NCBI RefSeq assembly: GCF_005405585.1
Contig: NZ_BJEQ01000001.1
Location: 248,001 to 312,000 of the forward strand
From: Agarivorans sp. Toyoura001
GTDB lineage: Bacteria > Pseudomonadota > Gammaproteobacteria > Enterobacterales > Celerinatantimonadaceae
Reading direction: 5' to 3'
DNA: 64,000 bases
The notes below the pieces were generated by a model that was not told the DNA's origin, searched no databases, and saw only the letters and a program-made list of their open reading frames with translations. Both the position numbers and the translations under genes were made by a program. Numbering within the stretch: position 1 is the stretch's first letter; every line of letters starts with the position of its first letter. Shown here in pieces: positions 49,768 through 58,470 of this stretch.

Positions 49768-50223
49768 ATGAAGTTTCTTCACACCATGGTTCGAGTAAAA
49801 GACCTCGATGAATCACTTAACTTTTATTGCAACTTGTTAGGGATGACCGAAGCCCGTCGCTACGAGAGCGAACAAGGTCGCTTCTCTTTAATTTACTTGG
49901 CCGCAGATGAAGACTTAGCCCGCGTAAAAGCCGAAGACGCACCTTGCCTAGAGCTTACTTACAACTGGCCAGACGAAAATGGCAATCAAGAAAGCTACAG
50001 CGGCGGTCGTAACTTTGGTCATATTGCAGTATCGGTAGAAGATATTTACGGCTTATGCGAAAAGCTACAAAATGCCGGCGTTACCATTAACCGCCCGCCT
50101 CGTGATGGCCACATGGCATTTGTAGTATCGCCTGATGGTATTTCAGTAGAACTATTACAGCAAGGCGAGTCTTTGCCTGCACAAGAACCTTGGTTGTCTA
50201 TGCCTAGTACGGGTTCATGGTAA
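49768..50223 (+). CDS. Glyoxalase I-like VOC protein
   Basis: 151 residues, a vicinal-oxygen-chelate fold protein of the lactoylglutathione lyase family. MKFLHTMVRVKDLDESLNFYCNLLGM begins the first beta-alpha-beta module (His5 candidate metal ligand). CLELTYNW supplies Glu62 or a nearby ligand, FGHIAVSVEDI the second histidine and GISVELLQ the second glutamate. It is longer than E. coli GloA (135) at the C terminus but shares the glyoxalase I segments, so detoxification of methylglyoxal is likely. AGGAAG precedes the ATG. Confidence 0.85.
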   Translation: MKFLHTMVRVKDLDESLNFYCNLLGMTEARRYESEQGRFSLIYLAADEDLARVKAEDAPCLELTYNWPDENGNQESYSGGRNFGHIAVSVEDIYGLCEKLQNAGVTINRPPRDGHMAFVVSPDGISVELLQQGESLPAQEPWLSMPSTGSW

Positions 50224-50250
50224 TTTTCAGCAGACACTAACACCATATGT

Positions 50251-50293
50251 AAACCAAGTGATACACCAAAAAAAAGTGAATCACTTGGTTTAT
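50251..50293 (+). terminator. Probable terminator of VOC gene
   Basis: AAACCAAGTGAT pairs with ATCACTTGGTTT over 12 bp, with a 17-base A-rich loop, followed by ATTTG. The long loop and short tail make it less certain than the others. Confidence 0.6.
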
Positions 50294-50314
50294 TTGACCG
50301 AGCAGTCAAAAGTT

Positions 50315-50373
50315 GTATGGGAATGACATACCATTTTTTGATATGCTGCTTACAATTGTAAAACTATTGTAAA
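50315..50373 (+). promoter_or_regulatory. Symmetric motifs before the diguanylate cyclase
   Basis: GTATG-N7-CATAC (50315-50331) is an inverted repeat. Further on, TTACAATTGTAA (50350-50361) is a perfect palindrome, and ATTGTAAA repeats with an 11-base period (50355 and 50366). All lie within 70 bases of the start codon. They may be regulator sites; none can be named. Confidence 0.4.
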
Positions 50374-50382
50374 GTCGAATTT

Positions 50383-51342
50383 ATGGATGAAAGCGACAAG
50401 ATTATCGCTCAATTAAGAGAGAAAAATCGTCAACTGACCCACCAGTTACAAGACACCAAAAATCTTCTCAATATCACCTTAAATGACAGTGGTTTAGTAC
50501 TATGGGAGCAACATATCCCTAGTGGACGGCTGAGCCTTTACAATTCTGAATACGGAAAAATTTGTGGTATATCCGCCACAAAACAAGAAGCGCTATACGA
50601 AAACTGGAAGTCTAATCTTCACCCAGAAGATAAAGAGCTGGCGATAAAAGCCTTTGACTCGATGATTCATGGCCATAGTGATGAGTACAATATTGAATAT
50701 AGGATGCTTCACCAAGACGGCAGTACTCGCTGGATAAAAGACCGCGGCACCGTTCAACAATATGATGACGATAACCACCCGCTAAGAGTGATTGGTACCC
50801 ATATCGATGTTACCCAGTTGCGCTTGGATCAACATCGTTTATCGAAACTGGCCCATCAAGATAACTTAACTGGCCTGCTAAACCGCCATGCCTTTGAAGC
50901 GCAGTTTAATGACTACTGCCAAAACATTGGGGATGAAGGCGGCACCTTAATGTTTATTGATTTAGACAAATTTAAACCAATTAACGACCAACATGGCCAT
51001 ACCGCAGGAGATCATATTCTTAAGGCTTGCGCGGCACAGATTCAAAAAAACAGTCCTGCTCACGGGAAGTGTGGACGGATTGGTGGTGACGAGTTCGCCC
51101 TACTCGTTCCCTATAGCGAACCACAAAAGTTGCAACAGCTTTGTCTGCAATTACTGAAAAGCTTTGATCAGCCCTTTAAATACAATCATATAGAAGTGGC
51201 CGTGAGCTTAAGCATTGGCGTATGTAGTTTTCATCGTCACAATGAAGACTTCAGCCAAATACTTCACCGTGCCGACCAAGCTATGTACCAAGTAAAACGC
51301 AATGGGAAAAGCAACTTTTCATTTTGGAATGCGAAAAGTTAA
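50383..51342 (+). CDS. PAS-GGDEF diguanylate cyclase
   Basis: 319 residues. A short N-terminal coiled coil (6-30), a PAS domain (about 30-145, LYENWKSNLHPEDKELA and the IKDRGTV segment, PAS_3-like), then a GGDEF domain with DNLTGLLNR at 160-168 and an intact GGDEF at 234-238. It should make cyclic-di-GMP. The residues just before GGDEF (KCGRI) lack an RxxD inhibitory site. There is no membrane segment, so it is probably a cytosolic sensor. No clear SD is seen before ATG 50383. It is convergent with msrQ, the stops being adjacent. Confidence 0.93.
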   Translation: MDESDKIIAQLREKNRQLTHQLQDTKNLLNITLNDSGLVLWEQHIPSGRLSLYNSEYGKICGISATKQEALYENWKSNLHPEDKELAIKAFDSMIHGHSDEYNIEYRMLHQDGSTRWIKDRGTVQQYDDDNHPLRVIGTHIDVTQLRLDQHRLSKLAHQDNLTGLLNRHAFEAQFNDYCQNIGDEGGTLMFIDLDKFKPINDQHGHTAGDHILKACAAQIQKNSPAHGKCGRIGGDEFALLVPYSEPQKLQQLCLQLLKSFDQPFKYNHIEVAVSLSIGVCSFHRHNEDFSQILHRADQAMYQVKRNGKSNFSFWNAKS

Positions 51343-51978
51343 CTATTTAGCAAAGCTGCTTAACCAGCGCTGAATTTGCACTTTACGCACAAAAAACAAA
51401 ATACCAATAATCGCTAAATATATCACCGGTTCCAGCCAACCAGATTTAAGTGACCACCAAAAGTGAATCACCACCAGTAAAGCAATTGGGTAGATAAAGC
51501 CGTGTAACTGCAGCCAGCGGCGCCCCAAGCCCGTCTGTAGCTTTTTAAGCGAGGTAATACTCATTGCCAGCAATACCACAAAACCCAGCATGCCTAACCA
51601 AATATACGGGCGCTTAATCGTTTCCTGCCAAAACAAGCCCCAGTCTAAGCCTAGATCTATTAACAAGTAAGCGGCTAAATGCAGCAAGGCATAAGCAAAC
51701 ACATACAATCCAATAAGCCGTCTAAACGCTAACAAGCTCGGCAATTTAAAACGCCGTGACAACGGCGCTAAACACAAGGTAATCAGCAGTATGTTTAGCG
51801 CGCTGTTAGCAAAATAATGAATAATAGCCTGTACAGGGTCGCCGCCCCACCACTCATTAAGAACAGCTGCTACGCAGTATGCAAAAGGGCTGAGCAGCAA
51901 TACATGCAGAGCGAGCCGCGTTTGCCATTGATGCTTGGCTAAATACTGGTTAATGCGCTTATTCACATCGGCTCCCAT
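51343..51978 (-). CDS. msrQ: Heme-binding membrane subunit MsrQ
   Basis: 211 residues with about six membrane segments. MsrQ (YedZ) is the b-type heme membrane protein that passes electrons from the quinone pool to the periplasmic MsrP. Conserved histidines lie in membrane segments (ALLHLAAYLL, LQLHGFIYPIALLVVIHF). The ATG overlaps the msrP stop codon by one base, so the two are coupled as in the msrPQ operon. Confidence 0.95.
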   Translation of the reverse strand: MGADVNKRINQYLAKHQWQTRLALHVLLLSPFAYCVAAVLNEWWGGDPVQAIIHYFANSALNILLITLCLAPLSRRFKLPSLLAFRRLIGLYVFAYALLHLAAYLLIDLGLDWGLFWQETIKRPYIWLGMLGFVVLLAMSITSLKKLQTGLGRRWLQLHGFIYPIALLVVIHFWWSLKSGWLEPVIYLAIIGILFFVRKVQIQRWLSSFAK

Positions 51979-52985
51979 TAATAATAACGACTCAAATCCA
52001 TGTCTTTGTACATATGGGCTACCTGTTTGCTGTAGCCATTAAACATTTCAGTGTCGATGCGTTTGCGCCCAAGCAAGCCAGCATCATCAATGCGTCGTTC
52101 CGAGGCTTGGCTCCAACGAGGATGGTCAACCTGAGGATTAACATTAGCGTAAAAGCCGTATTCACTGGGCCCTAAAAGATTCCAGGTTGTTGGTGGTTGT
52201 TTATCTAAAAAGCGGATCCTTACAATAGATTTAATACTTTTGAAGCCATATTTCCAAGGCACAACTAAACGCAGCGGCGCACCATTTTGCGCAGGTAGAG
52301 TTTTGCCATACATGCCCACCGCCATAAAGCTGAGTGGATTCATTGCTTCATCAAGGCGTAAGCCTTCTACGTAAGGGTAATCTATACCGCCACCGACAAA
52401 GCGGCTTTTTTGCCCGGGCATTTGTTCTGGATCGTAAAGAGTCTCAAAGGCAACATACTTGGCCGAAGACAAAGGTTTGGCCATTTTCAATAAGTCGCTA
52501 AGCGAAAAGCCAACCCAAGGAATGACCATCGACCAGGCTTCAACACAGCGTAAGCGATAAATCCGTTGCTCTAAGGCCATTTTGGCCATCACATCGTCGA
52601 GATCTAAAGTGACTGGCTTTTCGACTAAGCCATCAATGGTGATAGACCAAGGTGTAGGGTTAAAGTTGCGACTGTTTTTTGCTGGGTCGTCTTTAGCGGT
52701 ACCAAACTCATAGAAGTTATTGTGGCTAATGGCTTTGGATTCTGGAGTGAGCGCATCATTGTGCAGCGGCGCAATATCGGTTTTCTGTAAGGCTCTACGC
52801 ACAATGGCAGCTGGTTCATCGTCGTCACTACCAAACCACGAAGCCGCATGGCCGGTAACCGGCAGTAAACTGCTGGCGCCTGCGACACCTAAGCCTTTGA
52901 TAATATTGCGGCGCTGTTTAAACAACGCCTCGGGGGTTACGGAAGATTCAGACTCTTCCCAATCACGCTTAAATTTCAACCACAT
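51978..52985 (-). CDS. msrP: Periplasmic methionine sulfoxide reductase MsrP
   Basis: 335 residues. MsrP (YedY) is a molybdopterin enzyme that repairs oxidised methionines in periplasmic proteins. A Tat signal begins with [13 protein letters not shown] (twin arginine at 25-26), cut near GHAAS around residue 47. The Mo-ligating cysteine is Cys147 in [15 protein letters not shown]. Other family blocks are GSFGGGI-type [19 protein letters not shown] and [25 protein letters not shown] precedes the ATG. It lies downstream of cinA on the same strand with a 54-base gap. Confidence 0.96.
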   Translation of the reverse strand: MWLKFKRDWEESESSVTPEALFKQRRNIIKGLGVAGASSLLPVTGHAASWFGSDDDEPAAIVRRALQKTDIAPLHNDALTPESKAISHNNFYEFGTAKDDPAKNSRNFNPTPWSITIDGLVEKPVTLDLDDVMAKMALEQRIYRLRCVEAWSMVIPWVGFSLSDLLKMAKPLSSAKYVAFETLYDPEQMPGQKSRFVGGGIDYPYVEGLRLDEAMNPLSFMAVGMYGKTLPAQNGAPLRLVVPWKYGFKSIKSIVRIRFLDKQPPTTWNLLGPSEYGFYANVNPQVDHPRWSQASERRIDDAGLLGRKRIDTEMFNGYSKQVAHMYKDMDLSRYY

Positions 52986-53039
52986 AGCATCTCCTTTTTA
53001 TAACAGACCACGTATGTATTGAATAAATTTCGTGGTGGG

Positions 53040-54311
53040 TTAATTTCTGCTGGCTATCCGCTTTAGGTGTTGATAGTCACCTGCTACAGGTAAATTCGTA
53101 AGGTAACGGCGCAACATGTCCATTGCCACAGCGGTAGCCATAATACGTACAACAGAGCGACTTCGATTACTTAATAGTAACTGTTGGCTAATACAGCAGT
53201 CGCCTTCGGCTAAAGTAAAGCACACCGTACCCACTGGTTTTTCCTCACTGCCACCCTCTGGGCCGGCAATACCAGTAATGGAAAGTGCTATATCGGCATG
53301 GCTGTGTTGTAACGCCCCCAAAGCCATTGCCTGACTGGTTTCGATAGATACCGCTCCAAATTGCTCAATAGTTTCTTTAGCAACACCTATGCTCTGCTGC
53401 TTAGCTTCATTACTGTAAGTAACAAAGCCACGCTCTAAATACGCCGAGCTCCCCGCCACTGCGATTAACTCCGCAGCTAGCATGCCACCAGTACATGACT
53501 CGGCCAGCACCAACTTTTTCCCTTGAGCAATCATCATTTGCTGTATGTGCAGCGCCCAATTACCTTGGTCTTCGGTAAATACGTTCTCCGCTAGCTCCTG
53601 GCGAATATGCTGGCTAAGCTGAGTAAACTGCTCATCTTGGCGGGGGTAAAACAACTTTACTTCAATGCTTGGTCTTGATGAGCGATAACCTAAACGCGCC
53701 CCTTCCGGTAACACTAGATCATTAAAGCGATCGTTAAGAGAAGACTCAGACAAACCAAAAGTATAAAAGCGCTTAACTTCACCTTGAGCACTTGGCGCAG
53801 CCGCTTTAAGCATAGGAAACCACTGCTCTTTTAGCATACGTTTAAACTCACTTGGCACACCTGGAGTAAATAACAACTTTGCACCAGCATGCTCAACAAT
53901 AAAACCACAGGCGGTACCAATGGGGTTATCAACTAGCTCTGCTCCAGCGGGCAACATAGCTTGCTTAATGTTGCTCTCTGGCATAATGACATTTTGATCG
54001 GTATACCACTGCTGCAACTTATCTAACCAACGTTGATTAAGGGTAAGCGCTTTGCCTACCAGTTTGGCTGCAGCATCGGCACTCAAATCGTCTGAAGTTG
54101 GGCCTAAACCGCCATTTACTAATACCCAATCGCTACGTTCTGCGGCTTGATTTAAGGCATCAACAATATCGTCTAAGTTATCTGCGACCGTTTGGCGGCG
54201 GCTAAAGCTTAAACCAAGGTCATTTAACTCTTGGCCGCACCACGCGGCGTTGGTATCAGCAATATCGCCTTGCAGCACTTCATCGCCAGTACTCAGCATT
54301 TCAATCTTCAT
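53040..54311 (-). CDS. CinA/PncC NMN deamidase-family protein
   Basis: 423 residues, the full two-domain CinA form. The N-terminal MoaB/MogA-like domain (about 1-170, STGDEVLQGDIADTNAAWCG, VLVNGGLGPTSDD) is the ADP-ribose pyrophosphatase-like domain. The C-terminal CinA domain (about 255-410, LAESCTGGMLAAELI, GITGIAGPEGGSEEKPVGTV) carries NMN deamidase activity in characterised members. Despite the name, competence or SOS induction is not suggested here, since no LexA box is seen. It lies between ltaE and msrP on the same strand, likely one transcript. Confidence 0.92.
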   Translation of the reverse strand: MKIEMLSTGDEVLQGDIADTNAAWCGQELNDLGLSFSRRQTVADNLDDIVDALNQAAERSDWVLVNGGLGPTSDDLSADAAAKLVGKALTLNQRWLDKLQQWYTDQNVIMPESNIKQAMLPAGAELVDNPIGTACGFIVEHAGAKLLFTPGVPSEFKRMLKEQWFPMLKAAAPSAQGEVKRFYTFGLSESSLNDRFNDLVLPEGARLGYRSSRPSIEVKLFYPRQDEQFTQLSQHIRQELAENVFTEDQGNWALHIQQMMIAQGKKLVLAESCTGGMLAAELIAVAGSSAYLERGFVTYSNEAKQQSIGVAKETIEQFGAVSIETSQAMALGALQHSHADIALSITGIAGPEGGSEEKPVGTVCFTLAEGDCCISQQLLLSNRSRSVVRIMATAVAMDMLRRYLTNLPVAGDYQHLKRIASRN

Positions 54312-54324
54312 GGTTCGCCTTAAT

Positions 54325-55338
54325 TTAGTGACTAACGTAAAACTGTTTTATGGCCGCAATGAGCGTTTGAATGTCTTGTTGATTCACATTTAAGTGACTC
54401 ACAAAACGCATTGGCGAGCCAGCCGTCATCAGTATGCCTTGTTTAGCTAGTTCCTCCGCTAAAGGCCCCGATTGGTTCCTGCGGCAATTAGCGTAAACAA
54501 TATTGGTTTGAACGGCGCTTGGGTCACACTCAAGTTCTTCTATACTCGCCAACTGTTCAGCTAAAAAAACAGCATTAGCATGGTCTTCAGCTAAGCGTTT
54601 CACATTATTCTCTAAGGCATAATGACCAGCGGCGGCAATAATCCCGGCTTGGCGCATACCGCCACCTAGCATTTTGCGAATACGAGTGGCTGTAGTAATT
54701 AGCTCTTCACTACCCAGTAACAATGAACCGATTGGCGCACCTAAGCCTTTAGACAAACAAATTGTAAAGCTGTCGAAAGGAGCAACCAGTTTACGTTCAT
54801 CTTGGCCACTTTTTATAATGGCGTTAAATACACGCGCACCATCTAAATGTAGTGCCAAATTGTGCTGATCAACAAAGGGGCGCAAACTGTTTACATAGTC
54901 CATGGGCAGCACTTTCCCACCAATGGTGTTTTCCAGAGATAACAAACGGCTTTTAGCAAAATGAAAGTCGTCTGATTTAATGGCTGCTTTAACTTTGCTT
55001 AGACACAAGCTGCCGTCACTGCTGTTCTCTACCGGCTGCGGTTGCACGCTGCCTAATACAGCGGCTCCACCGCCTTCGTATTTGTAGTTATGCGCATTTT
55101 GACCACAAATATACTCATCGCCCCGCTGACAGTGAGCCATAATAGCCAACAAATTAGCTTGGGTGCCCGAGCTACAAAATAACGCAGCCTGTTTGCCCAT
55201 TCGCTCTGCAGCGTAATCTTGTAGTTTATTTACCGTAGGATCATCACCATAAACATCGTCTCCTACAAGCGCACGACTCATTAAATCCCGCATTGCTTTA
55301 CTAGGCTGAGTTACTGTATCACTTCTAAAATCGCTCAT
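54325..55338 (-). CDS. ltaE: Low-specificity L-threonine aldolase LtaE
   Basis: 337 residues, PLP-dependent fold type I, near E. coli LtaE (333). It cleaves L-threonine and allo-threonine to glycine and acetaldehyde. SDFRSDTVTQPS at the N terminus and the PLP lysine Lys197 in CLSKGLGAPIGS are the hallmarks, with HLDGARVFNA (Asp166 region) holding the cofactor ring nitrogen. The ATG overlaps the stop of the yeeZ-like gene by one base, so they are coupled. Confidence 0.95.
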   Translation of the reverse strand: MSDFRSDTVTQPSKAMRDLMSRALVGDDVYGDDPTVNKLQDYAAERMGKQAALFCSSGTQANLLAIMAHCQRGDEYICGQNAHNYKYEGGGAAVLGSVQPQPVENSSDGSLCLSKVKAAIKSDDFHFAKSRLLSLENTIGGKVLPMDYVNSLRPFVDQHNLALHLDGARVFNAIIKSGQDERKLVAPFDSFTICLSKGLGAPIGSLLLGSEELITTATRIRKMLGGGMRQAGIIAAAGHYALENNVKRLAEDHANAVFLAEQLASIEELECDPSAVQTNIVYANCRRNQSGPLAEELAKQGILMTAGSPMRFVSHLNVNQQDIQTLIAAIKQFYVSH

Positions 55339-56171
55339 TATTCTGCCTCTTGGATATTAGCCTGTAACCATTGCATGGGATCAGGGTAGTTAAATTGATA
55401 ACCTAAGGTTGTTTTAATTTTTTGATTGGAAATAACTTTATTGGAACTCGCCCCTTCAACAAAATGAGGAGGCGGAAGCGTTAGCTGCTCGGCGGCTAAC
55501 TGGTAAAACGCTTGCTTGCTGGGGTGTTCACTAGCACTGGCATTAAAATCTTCTCCCCATTGGTCACGCTTGATCAGCTGAGTGATTAAGCCAATACAAT
55601 CACTTCGATGAATAATGTTAATAGGGCTTAAAGGGCCGCTAACGGTTTTTCCCGACAAAAATCGGCCGGGCTTACGCTGCCCACCTACCAAGCCTGAAAA
55701 ACGCAACACCGTTGCTTGGAAAGCAGAATGACTGAATATTTGATCTTCAATCTGTTTTAAAGCCCTACCTGAAGTGGTTTCTGCCAAGCGTTCGCTTAGC
55801 TCATCAACTACACCTTGTTGAGATCCATACACTGAAGTGGAGGATATAAAGAGAATTTTCTTAACCGTCTGCTGCTCGGCTGCACGTAACAGCGCGTTTA
55901 TTTGTGCGATATGGAATTCAGCAGTATTAGTTTTTCTGCCAGGAGGAATATTAATGATCAATAAATCGCAGTTAAGTAAGCCCGCTATATCATTAGACTC
56001 CACTTGGGGATTTAGCTCTAATTGATAGGCCTTAATGCCCTGCGCCTGCAGTTTAGCGAGCTCGTGCAACTCACGTTTAGAGCCGTTCACTGAGTAGCCA
56101 TCTTTTATCAGGGACTTTGCTAGTGGCAAGCCTAACCAGCCACAACCAACAATACTAATTCGTTTAATCAC
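55338..56171 (-). CDS. YeeZ-like NAD(P)-binding protein (GTG start)
   Basis: 277 residues of the YeeZ type of extended SDR/NAD-dependent epimerase superfamily. The Rossmann start is VGCGWLGLPLAKSL, and SSTSVYG contains the Ser-Tyr pair typical of epimerases, although the lysine of YxxxK is not obvious. E. coli YeeZ shares HPGRFF.GKT and NYPDP-like segments. The activity is unknown. The start is GTG 56171, with GGGAAAG upstream. It is the first gene of a probable yeeZ-ltaE-cinA-msrPQ run. Confidence 0.85.
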   Translation of the reverse strand: MIKRISIVGCGWLGLPLAKSLIKDGYSVNGSKRELHELAKLQAQGIKAYQLELNPQVESNDIAGLLNCDLLIINIPPGRKTNTAEFHIAQINALLRAAEQQTVKKILFISSTSVYGSQQGVVDELSERLAETTSGRALKQIEDQIFSHSAFQATVLRFSGLVGGQRKPGRFLSGKTVSGPLSPINIIHRSDCIGLITQLIKRDQWGEDFNASASEHPSKQAFYQLAAEQLTLPPPHFVEGASSNKVISNQKIKTTLGYQFNYPDPMQWLQANIQEAE

Positions 56172-56223
56172 TTACTTTCCCTTTTTACCTTACTTAGCAC
56201 CATTATGCAGTGAAACGTAGGCA

Positions 56224-56254
56224 AAAAAAAACGACCTAATGAATTAGGTCGTAA
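56224..56254 (-). terminator. Strong minus-strand terminator before yeeZ
   Basis: On the minus strand ACGACCTAAT and ATTAGGTCGT pair across TC, followed by nine T. It lies 53 bases upstream of the yeeZ start and 170 bases beyond the terminator of the galR-like gene, so it ends some other transcript or attenuates yeeZ. Confidence 0.88.
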
Positions 56255-56420
56255 CAGCAAGTTTTTTAGAATTGTTGATACCTAGAAAAGCTAAGTAATT
56301 CAAACAACTCTATACAGCGGGAAAGTTTCAATTAAGTCATCTCAAACTCAATCTTCAAATGCGGCTAACAGTTTGCACTCGATGTGAAAACGATACCAGA
56401 AAACGGTTTCAAGACAAGTC
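56224..56420 (-). ncRNA. Candidate structured sRNA or yeeZ leader
   Basis: The gap holds a second stem-loop at about 56265-56300 (TTGTT...CTTTT...AACAA arms, about 14 pairs with three single-base bulges) followed by the strong terminator at 56224-56254. A weak promoter-like pair TTGTCT and TATCGT with a 16-base spacer lies near 56395-56420 on the minus strand. Structure plus terminator suggests a small RNA of about 100-170 bases, or a leader regulated by attenuation. I see no known riboswitch core. Confidence 0.35.
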
Positions 56421-56422
56421 AT

Positions 56423-56446
56423 AAAAAAGGCTGCAAGCAGCCTTAT
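56423..56446 (-). terminator. Terminator of the galR-like gene
   Basis: On the minus strand AAGGCTGC and GCAGCCTT pair across TT, followed by TTTTATG. It lies 20 bases past the repressor stop codon. Confidence 0.85.
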
Positions 56447-56466
56447 TAATGTTTATTTGAATTAGA

Positions 56467-57486
56467 TCACGATTTTTTAGCAGCTGAGTCGCGAACGATC
56501 AACTCTGGAAGGAATTTTAGATCCATAACATTTGGACCGATCTCTTGACCTTTAGTCTCTAAAATATCAATGGCTAACTGCGCAGCGCGTTTACCCATAT
56601 CTTCAATTGGGTAACGAACCGTAGTCAGCTTAGGATGAACAAAACGCGCATAGTGATTGTCGTCGTAGCCTACTACCGAGATTTGACCAGGGATATCGTA
56701 ACCCTTATCACGCAGAGCAGATAAAGCACCAGCTACCATTGAGTCGTTGTAACCCACAATGGCACTAAACTCTACGCCACGTTCAAGTAGCTTCTCTACT
56801 GCTTGACTGCCACCTATTTCATCTGGGTAAGCGCGAGCAATTAACTCTTCGTTTAACGGACCAGACGATTCTTCCATGGCATGACGGTAACCCGACAAAC
56901 GCTCTACACCATCGGAGAATGACAAATCATCAGTGGTAATAAAGGCAATGTCTTTATGCCCTTTTTCCAACAAGAACGATGTGGCTTTGTAACAACCTTC
57001 ATGATTATCTAAATAAACACAACGATGCTCAAAACCTGGAATTAAGCGATTGATAAAAATAAACGGAGTATCGCAATCTGCAACCTCTCGTAATTCTTGG
57101 TCACTTAGTGCCATAGAGTGAACAATCACTGCATCACATTGACGCTGCAATAAAATGTCGATGGCATGGCGCTCTTTTTCTGCGCTATGGTGACCAGACA
57201 TCACAATAGTGTACTTGTCAGACTCATCAACAATTTCTTCAATGCCTTTCATCATTTGCACGAAGAACGGACCACCGCCTAAATCACCAACGATAAGACC
57301 AATACAGTCGGAGCGTTTGCTCACTAAAGCTTGGGCAAAGCTATTTGGGCGATAATGCAGTTCTTCCATCGCTCTGAGTACGGCCTCTCGTTTCTCGGGT
57401 GCGACTTGAGCAGTATTGTTAATAACACGAGATACTGTTGATATCGAAACATTCGCCAACTGAGAAACATCTTTAATTGTGGCCAA
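56467..57486 (-). CDS. GalR/LacI-family repressor (TTG start)
   Basis: 339 residues. An N-terminal LacI helix-turn-helix (MATIKDVSQLANVSISTVSRVINN) is followed by a hinge helix and a periplasmic-binding-protein-like effector domain (about 60-330). Segments such as FINRLIPGFEHRCVYLDN, AIVGYNDSMVAGAL and LTTVRYPI are close to E. coli GalR/GalS. The start is TTG 57486: it yields the canonical MATIKDV N terminus and has GAGGG eight bases upstream. No galactose genes are adjacent, so the target is unknown. It is divergent from pdxH across about 200 bases. Confidence 0.9.
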   Translation of the reverse strand: MATIKDVSQLANVSISTVSRVINNTAQVAPEKREAVLRAMEELHYRPNSFAQALVSKRSDCIGLIVGDLGGGPFFVQMMKGIEEIVDESDKYTIVMSGHHSAEKERHAIDILLQRQCDAVIVHSMALSDQELREVADCDTPFIFINRLIPGFEHRCVYLDNHEGCYKATSFLLEKGHKDIAFITTDDLSFSDGVERLSGYRHAMEESSGPLNEELIARAYPDEIGGSQAVEKLLERGVEFSAIVGYNDSMVAGALSALRDKGYDIPGQISVVGYDDNHYARFVHPKLTTVRYPIEDMGKRAAQLAIDILETKGQEIGPNVMDLKFLPELIVRDSAAKKS

Positions 57487-57683
57487 ATTACTTACCCTCT
57501 ATTCGTCTGCAAAGCAGAATTAAACTTGAAATCCGAACCAGGCAAAACTATACCAAGCCAAAGCAAAACTTGATAGTTAAACTGTGTTTCTGAGTGTAAA
57601 CTATGATCCAAAATCGGCTATTCACTTTTTATCTCTTCATGCAACATTTTGTTCGTTGCATCAACCAATTAAGCTAATTGATT

Positions 57684-58337
57684 ATGTCACTGTTAAGTAA
57701 AATACGTTGTGCGTTAACCTTAGGCCAAGGCGTACTGTTGTCACCACCGGAGCCAACAGGAAACGAAGACCCATTTGAATTGTTTGGCGAGTGGCTACAG
57801 CAGGCAGAGAAGTCTGGCATTGTATTACCAGAATCGATGACGGTATCGTCAGTTGGGCCAGATGGTCGCCCCTCTGCTAGAGTGGTATTACTCAAAGAAT
57901 TTGATGAGCAAGGCTTTGTTTTTTATACCAATTATGGCAGTAGAAAAGGCCAAGAATTAGATCATCAACCACTAGCTTGTATCACTTTTCACTGGAACAT
58001 CCTACAACGCCAAGTTCGAATTGAAGGTCGTGTAGAACGAGTGAGCCACCAGCAATCTGAAGCGTACTTTCACAGCCGTGGCCGTGGCAGCCAAATAGGT
58101 GCCTGGGCAAGCCACCAAAGCCAAGTCATTGCTGAGCGTGAAGTACTAGAACAACAAGTACAACACTACAAACAAGAGTTCGCTAACAAACCCATTCCTT
58201 TACCCGAGTTTTGGGGTGGCTATAGAGTGGTGCCAGACAGCATTGAATTTTGGCAGGGTAAAGCCGATCGTTTACACGACAGGTTTCGCTACACCAGTGA
58301 TGCAAAAGGCTGGAAAGTCGACCGCCTTAGTCCCTAG
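57684..58337 (+). CDS. pdxH: Pyridoxamine 5'-phosphate oxidase PdxH
   Basis: 217 residues from ATG 57684; TTG 57678 would add two residues and is unlikely. PdxH is an FMN enzyme that makes pyridoxal phosphate, the cofactor used by the LtaE encoded nearby. FMN and substrate segments include GRPSARVVLLKEFDEQGFVFYTNY, SRKGQEL, FHWNILQRQVRIEGRVERVS and the C-terminal PEFWGGYRVVPDSIEFWQG with RLHDR. The latter are the PROSITE-type signature of the family. It is convergent with slt. Confidence 0.96.
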   Translation: MSLLSKIRCALTLGQGVLLSPPEPTGNEDPFELFGEWLQQAEKSGIVLPESMTVSSVGPDGRPSARVVLLKEFDEQGFVFYTNYGSRKGQELDHQPLACITFHWNILQRQVRIEGRVERVSHQQSEAYFHSRGRGSQIGAWASHQSQVIAEREVLEQQVQHYKQEFANKPIPLPEFWGGYRVVPDSIEFWQGKADRLHDRFRYTSDAKGWKVDRLSP

Positions 58338-58360
58338 GCTGTTTTATAGAGCGCTAAACA

Positions 58361-58388
58361 AAAGGCGTAAGCTCTCGCATACGCCTTT
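58361..58388. terminator. Hairpin between pdxH and slt
   Basis: AAAGGCGTA (58361-58369) pairs with TACGCCTTT (58380-58388) across ten bases. Short T and A runs on each side suit weak bidirectional termination of the convergent genes. Confidence 0.55.
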
Positions 58389-58470
58389 AACAACTCTATT
58401 GACTCAACCATCCCATCACGGCTTCCATAGCAAAGCAAAACGCTTAAACCCAATGTCGAGTACTAATGAC

